This document shows, piece after piece, positions 59,694 to 64,000 of a stretch of 64,000 nucleotides of DNA. The DNA comes from Bradyrhizobium sp. CCBAU 53421 (GTDB lineage: Bacteria > Pseudomonadota > Alphaproteobacteria > Rhizobiales > Xanthobacteraceae): contig NZ_CP030047.1 of assembly GCF_015291625.1 (NCBI RefSeq), forward strand, positions 4,340,001 to 4,404,000. The letters are read 5' to 3'. The notes below the pieces were generated by a model, which was given only the letters and a program-made list of their open reading frames with translations, was not told where the DNA came from and did no database searches. The stretch's first letter is position 1, and every line of letters begins with the position of its first letter. The position numbers were made by a program, and so were the translations under genes.

Positions 59694-61292
59694 TCAGAAC
59701 GCGACCTGCGTGCGCAGCGCGACGGCGTCGAACTTCGAACCGGCATCCACGGGTGAGGTCGCCGAGGCCTGCTTGGCGACGTCGCCATGCAGGTAGTTCA
59801 GCATGAAGCGGACGTTGTTGTTGACGTACCAGTTCAGCGCGGCGGTGTAGACGGTCTGCCGTCCACCGGCGACGCCGACGGCCTGGCCGACCTGGTCGTT
59901 GAGGTTCATCTGGCTGACGCGGCCCGCAATCTCCCACGCGCCCCAGCCGCCGCCGGCCAGCGAGAACGGATCATGCGGCTTGATACCGCCATAGGAGGCC
60001 GTTGACGAGTTGTAGGCGTGGTTCTCGCCGGTCAGCACGTAGCCGACCTGCGCGTATCCGCCGTCGAATTTCAGGCTCGGCGCGCCGAACGGCGGCAGCC
60101 CGGTATTCGCGGTGCGGTCGATGTTGAACCAGTAGTATTCGCCCTGCGCGATGAACGGACCGTAGGTCGCCGCCGCCTCGACGCCGTAGACCTGCGCGCC
60201 GGAGACGTTGGCGATCGCACCGGTCGAGATCAGTGTGGTCGGATCGATGCGCAGCTCGGGCCGGTCGCTCAGGGTGAGGGTCTGCGCCTGCGTCAGCTGG
60301 TTGCGCGGCGGCTGCACCAGCCATTCGGCATCGGCGCCGATATGCACCGAGTAGTCCTTGCCGCTGATCGGATTGCCGGCGACGCGGACCACCGCGCCGT
60401 ACTGCTCGGATGATCCGGCCGGGGTGACGCTGGAGGCCGAATGAATCTGGCCGGTGGTCGGTCCCGTGGCATAGCCGCCGAGCCAGAGCTGGTCGTTCCA
60501 CCAGCGGGTACCGATCGCGGAACGGAAGTCGCCGGCCGCGACGTTCTGCGCGATGATGCCGGCCGAGGCGCGCTCCATGAACAGGATGTCGTTGGAGCTG
60601 GTCGATTCGTCCATGGTCCAGAGCAGGTCCATGATGCCGGCTTCGATCGCCATCTTGCCGCCAAACGGCTTCAAGCCCGTGTAGCTCAGATAGGCATTCT
60701 CGACGCCGGAGGTGCCGCCGCCGGGCAGCGAGCCCGCGGCCGCGCCGCCGAAGCCGTCGGACGAGCCGCCGAAGTCGTAGATCAGCGCGTAATTCCAGTC
60801 GCCGAAGAATTTGCCGACGATGCCGATGCGGGCGCGGCGGAGGTTCTCGCCGCTGTCGAGCTTCTGCGGCGAGGTGGCTGCGGTGTTCGGACGATAGTCG
60901 TAGCCGCCGACATCCCAGTGCACGCGGCTCGTGATCGCAACGCAGTTCTGTTCATCCGCAGTGCAGATCGTCGGCCGGTTGTTCGGCAGCGTCACCACGA
61001 CGCCCGACGGCGCGACCGGGCCCTTGACCGGGATCGCGGCGTTGGCGCTTGCGACCCGAGCGGCCTTGGCGTCCGCCGCCTTCGCATTGGCGTTTGCGCT
61101 GGCCGCGGTCGCGGTATTGGCATTGGTCTGCTTCTGCAACTTGTCGAGCTTCTGCTCGAGCATCTTGAGCTGCTGCTTCAGCAGCGCGATCTCCGCGTCG
61201 CTGCCGCCTCCGGCCGATTGCGCATAGGCCGGCGAGGCGGCGAGCGCCCCCGCAAGGCCGATGGCGATTGCACCAACTTTTGTCGCACCCAT
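59694..61292 (-). CDS. OprP/OprO-type outer-membrane porin
   Basis: This 532-residue protein has a signal peptide ending ASPAYA (about residue 25). A short coiled-coil stretch (EIALLKQQLKMLEQKLDKLQ) follows, as in many OprP-like proteins that trimerise, and then a beta-rich barrel with aromatic-rich strands. It ends in Phe (RTQVAF), the outer-membrane insertion signal. OprP family members take up phosphate or pyrophosphate, but others in the family take different anions; the ligand here is unknown. The ATG at 61292 follows AGGGGTG. Confidence 0.85.
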   Translation of the reverse strand: MGATKVGAIAIGLAGALAASPAYAQSAGGGSDAEIALLKQQLKMLEQKLDKLQKQTNANTATAASANANAKAADAKAARVASANAAIPVKGPVAPSGVVVTLPNNRPTICTADEQNCVAITSRVHWDVGGYDYRPNTAATSPQKLDSGENLRRARIGIVGKFFGDWNYALIYDFGGSSDGFGGAAAGSLPGGGTSGVENAYLSYTGLKPFGGKMAIEAGIMDLLWTMDESTSSNDILFMERASAGIIAQNVAAGDFRSAIGTRWWNDQLWLGGYATGPTTGQIHSASSVTPAGSSEQYGAVVRVAGNPISGKDYSVHIGADAEWLVQPPRNQLTQAQTLTLSDRPELRIDPTTLISTGAIANVSGAQVYGVEAAATYGPFIAQGEYYWFNIDRTANTGLPPFGAPSLKFDGGYAQVGYVLTGENHAYNSSTASYGGIKPHDPFSLAGGGWGAWEIAGRVSQMNLNDQVGQAVGVAGGRQTVYTAALNWYVNNNVRFMLNYLHGDVAKQASATSPVDAGSKFDAVALRTQVAF

Positions 61293-61582
61293 TGTGCACC
61301 CCTGTTGTGTTTGAATTCCCCACTCACTCACTGAAACGTCCTAGGAGTTGATCGTGACTGACACACGACAGCGCCGCCTGGCATCGCAGTTCCGCTTGTT
61401 GTCCGCAGGCAACAAGCGGAGCGGCGCAGTGAGATGACAGTCATCATAGATGCTTGGCGGCGCGCTTCAACGCAGCTCGGGCCGGTTTTGCACCGGTCCG
61501 TCGGGGGCCAGTTATCCGGCCGGGCGCCCTTCAATTGCCCGGCGAACACGCCTATATTCCGGCGTTTCCACGAGAGGTGAGA

Positions 61583-62995
61583 ATGCTCCGACCCGTCCGC
61601 TTCGCTGCCATATCCGCTCTGTGCACATTGGCTTTCATGGGGAATCATTCCCCGGCCGCAGCTCAGGACCGTCGCGTCCCGGCCTCGCAGGCCGAGCTCC
61701 AGTTGTCCTATGCGCCGATCGTGCAGCGGGTGCAGCCGGCGGTGGTCAATGTCTACGCCGCCAAGACGGTGCAGAACCGCAATCCGTTTCTGGACGATCC
61801 GATCTTCCGACGCTTCTTCGGCGTCCCGGGGCAGCAGCCCGAGCAGATGCAGCGTTCGCTCGGCTCCGGCGTGATGGTCGACGGCTCGGGCCTCGTGGTC
61901 ACAAACAATCACGTGATCGAGGGCGCCGACCAGGTGAAGGTCTCGCTCGCCGACAAGCGCGAATACGAGGCCGAGATCGTGCTGAAGGACAGCCGCACCG
62001 ATCTTGCGGTGCTGCGGCTGAAGGGGACCAACAAGGAGAAGTTCGCCACGCTCGACTTCGCCAATTCGGATCAGCTGCAGGTCGGCGACGTTGTGCTGGC
62101 GATCGGTAATCCGTTCGGCGTCGGCCAGACCGTGACGCACGGCATCATCTCGGCGCTGGCGCGTACTCAAGTCGGGATCACGGATTATCAATTCTTCATT
62201 CAGACCGACGCCGCGATCAATCCCGGCAATTCCGGCGGCGCGCTGGTCGACATGACCGGGCGGCTCGCCGGCATCAACACCGCGATCTTCTCGCGCTCCG
62301 GCGGCTCGCAGGGCATCGGCTTTGCGATTCCCGCCAACATGGTGCGGGTGGTGGTGGCCTCCGCCAAGAGCGGTGGCAAGGCGGTGAAGCGGCCGTGGCT
62401 CGGCGCGCGGCTGCAGGCGGTCACGCCGGAGATCGCGGAGACATTGGGGCTGAAGCTGCCGACCGGCGCGCTGGTCGCCAACGTCGCGCCGAACAGCCCG
62501 GCGGCGAAGGCCGGGCTCAAACTGTCCGACCTGATCGTCGGGATCGACGGCACGCCGATCGACGATCCCAATGCGTTCGACTACCGCTTCGCGACCCGTC
62601 CGCTCGGCGGCAACGCGGAGATCGAGGTGCAGCGCGCCGGCAAGCCGGTGAAGCTCACCGTGCCGCTGGAGACCGCGCCCGATACCAACCGCGACGAGAT
62701 CGTGCTGACCGCGCGTTCGCCATTCCAGGGCGCCAAGGTCGCCAACATCTCGCCGGCGCTGGCCGATGAGCTGCATCTCGACGCCGGCGCCGAGGGCGTC
62801 GTCGTCACCGAGCTCGCCGATGACGGCACCGCCGCCAATGTCGGCTTCCAGAAGGGCGACATCATCCTCGCGGTCAACAACGAGAAGATCGTGCGCACCG
62901 GCGACCTCGACAAGGTATCGAAGGCGGGCTCGCGGATCTGGCGCATCACGCTGGTGCGCGGCGGCCAGCAGATCAACGTGACACTCGGCGGATGA
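61583..62995 (+). CDS. Do-like periplasmic serine endoprotease (DegP/DegQ family)
   Basis: This 470-residue protease and chaperone of the cell envelope has a signal peptide ending AAAQ (about residue 28). The catalytic triad is His110 (VTNNHVIEG), Asp140 (DSRTDLAVL) and Ser217 (INPGNSGGAL). Two PDZ domains follow (about 265-360 and 380-465). It lies next to an outer-membrane porin gene, but on the opposite strand. Its stop overlaps the rarA start by four bases (ATGA). Confidence 0.93.
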   Translation: MLRPVRFAAISALCTLAFMGNHSPAAAQDRRVPASQAELQLSYAPIVQRVQPAVVNVYAAKTVQNRNPFLDDPIFRRFFGVPGQQPEQMQRSLGSGVMVDGSGLVVTNNHVIEGADQVKVSLADKREYEAEIVLKDSRTDLAVLRLKGTNKEKFATLDFANSDQLQVGDVVLAIGNPFGVGQTVTHGIISALARTQVGITDYQFFIQTDAAINPGNSGGALVDMTGRLAGINTAIFSRSGGSQGIGFAIPANMVRVVVASAKSGGKAVKRPWLGARLQAVTPEIAETLGLKLPTGALVANVAPNSPAAKAGLKLSDLIVGIDGTPIDDPNAFDYRFATRPLGGNAEIEVQRAGKPVKLTVPLETAPDTNRDEIVLTARSPFQGAKVANISPALADELHLDAGAEGVVVTELADDGTAANVGFQKGDIILAVNNEKIVRTGDLDKVSKAGSRIWRITLVRGGQQINVTLGG

Positions 62996-64000
62996 GCCCT
63001 AAACAACCTCGCGAGGCAAGCAACCTGTTCGCCGCGGCGGGGATGGAGCAGGACGCGCCACACCCGCTGCCGGACCGGCTGCGTCCGCGCACGCTGGCCG
63101 ACGTGGTCGGCCAGGACCACATCCTCGGCCCCGACGGCGCGCTGACCCGCATGCTGGAGACGCGCACGCTGGGCTCGCTGGTGTTCTGGGGCCCGCCCGG
63201 CACCGGCAAGACCACGGTGGCGCGGCTTCTGGCCGACGCCACCGAGCTGCATTTCGAGCAGATCTCCGCGGTGTTCTCCGGCGTCGCCGACCTGAAGAAG
63301 GCGTTCGATGCCGCGCGTGCCCGGCGCGAGACCGGCAAGGGCACGCTGCTGTTCGTCGACGAGGTGCACCGGTTCAATCGCGCGCAGCAGGATTCCTTCC
63401 TGCCCGTGATGGAGGACGGCACCGTGGTGCTGGTCGGCGCCACCACCGAGAACCCGTCCTTCGAGCTCAACGCGGCGCTCTTGTCGCGTGCCCGCGTGCT
63501 GGTGTTTCACTCGCTCGACACCGCGGCGATCGAAAAGCTGTTCGCCAATGCCGAGAAAATCGAGGGCAAGGCGCTGCCGCTCGATGCGGAGGCACGCGCC
63601 GTGCTGGTGCGGATGGCCGACGGTGACGGCCGCGCCTCGCTGACATTAGCCGAAGAGGTCTGGCGCGCCGCGCGCAAAGGCGAGGTGTTCAATGCCGAGC
63701 AGTTGCAGGCGATCCTGCAGCGCCGCGCCCCGATCTACGACAAGTCGGCCGACGGGCACTACAATCTGATCTCGGCGCTGCATAAATCGGTGCGCGGCTC
63801 CGATCCGGATGCGGCGCTGTATTATCTCGCGCGCATGCTCGATGCCGGCGAGGACCCGCTGTTCCTGGCGCGGCGCGTGGTGCGCATGGCGGTCGAGGAC
63901 ATCGGCCTCGCCGATCCGCAGGCGCTGGCGGTCTGCAACGCCGCCAAGGATGCCTATGATTTCCTGGGCTCGCCGGAGGGCGAGCTCGCGATCGCGCAGG
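62992..64000 (+). CDS. rarA: Replication-associated recombination protein A (AAA+ ATPase), truncated by the window edge
   Basis: This gene was found by reading the frame after the protease; the part in the window encodes 336 residues without a stop. The AAA+ motifs are Walker A GPPGTGKTT (67-75) and Walker B LLFVDEVHRFN (119-129). The SGVADLKKAF, ENPSFELNAALLSR and RRAPIYDKSADGHYNLISAL segments are typical of RarA/MgsA (WRNIP1-like), which acts at stalled replication forks. Its ATG overlaps the protease stop. The C-terminal part lies outside the window. Confidence 0.93.
   Translation, partial: MSPKQPREASNLFAAAGMEQDAPHPLPDRLRPRTLADVVGQDHILGPDGALTRMLETRTLGSLVFWGPPGTGKTTVARLLADATELHFEQISAVFSGVADLKKAFDAARARRETGKGTLLFVDEVHRFNRAQQDSFLPVMEDGTVVLVGATTENPSFELNAALLSRARVLVFHSLDTAAIEKLFANAEKIEGKALPLDAEARAVLVRMADGDGRASLTLAEEVWRAARKGEVFNAEQLQAILQRRAPIYDKSADGHYNLISALHKSVRGSDPDAALYYLARMLDAGEDPLFLARRVVRMAVEDIGLADPQALAVCNAAKDAYDFLGSPEGELAIAQ

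Overview
The window is a GC-rich alphaproteobacterial chromosome segment. It most likely comes from Bradyrhizobium or a close Nitrobacteraceae relative. Grounds: the ribosomal superoperon has an alphaproteobacterial layout (secE-nusG-rplKA, rplJL-rpoBC, str, S10, spc and alpha clusters nearly contiguous, adk after secY, no rpsD or rpmJ in the alpha cluster), and the intergenic palindromic repeats are of types I associate with Bradyrhizobium. The species call is inference from sequence alone.

Layout. (1) 1-15021 is a metabolic region. It holds a TetR regulator (partial), an acyl-CoA dehydrogenase with its kinase-like partner, an EamA exporter, signal peptidase I, an M20 deacylase (ArgE-like), a NIPSNAP protein, two SDR dehydrogenases flanking a histidine phosphatase, a serine hydrolase, tRNA-Trp(CCA), a Liv-type solute-binding protein, a GntR/FCD regulator with two identical palindromic operator candidates, and an acyl-CoA ligase. 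(2) 15150-28914 carries secE-nusG-rplK-rplA, then a 2-hydroxyacid dehydrogenase, then rplJ-rplL-rpoB-rpoC. (3) 29041-34634 is a three-gene insert between rpoC and rpsL: a fused FAD oxidoreductase/methyltransferase, an ABC half-transporter with acidic tails at both ends, and a convergent FAD-dependent oxidoreductase. (4) 35339-54411 is the str-S10-spc-alpha ribosomal run, with an adenylate kinase carrying a histone-H1-like tail and a strong terminator plus repeats between rpoA and rplQ. (5) 54547-64000 returns to metabolism and envelope functions: SDR, DUF1330, an AttH-like protein with a second kinase-like protein, a quinone-oxidoreductase-type dehydrogenase facing an HxlR regulator, an OprP-type porin, a Do-like periplasmic protease and the start of rarA.

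How the parts work together. The ribosomal and RNA polymerase genes form the growth-rate core. Promoters are visible before secE, rpsL and rpsM, and there are terminators after rplA, rpoC, rpoA and rplQ. The flanking genes look like fatty-acid or hydroxy-acid catabolism (dehydrogenase, kinase, SDRs, CoA ligase) under local TetR/GntR control. The most unusual piece is the rpoC-rpsL insert. Its enzymes suggest oxidation and methylation of a hydrophobic molecule, with transport by the acidic-tailed ABC protein, but no substrate can be named from sequence.
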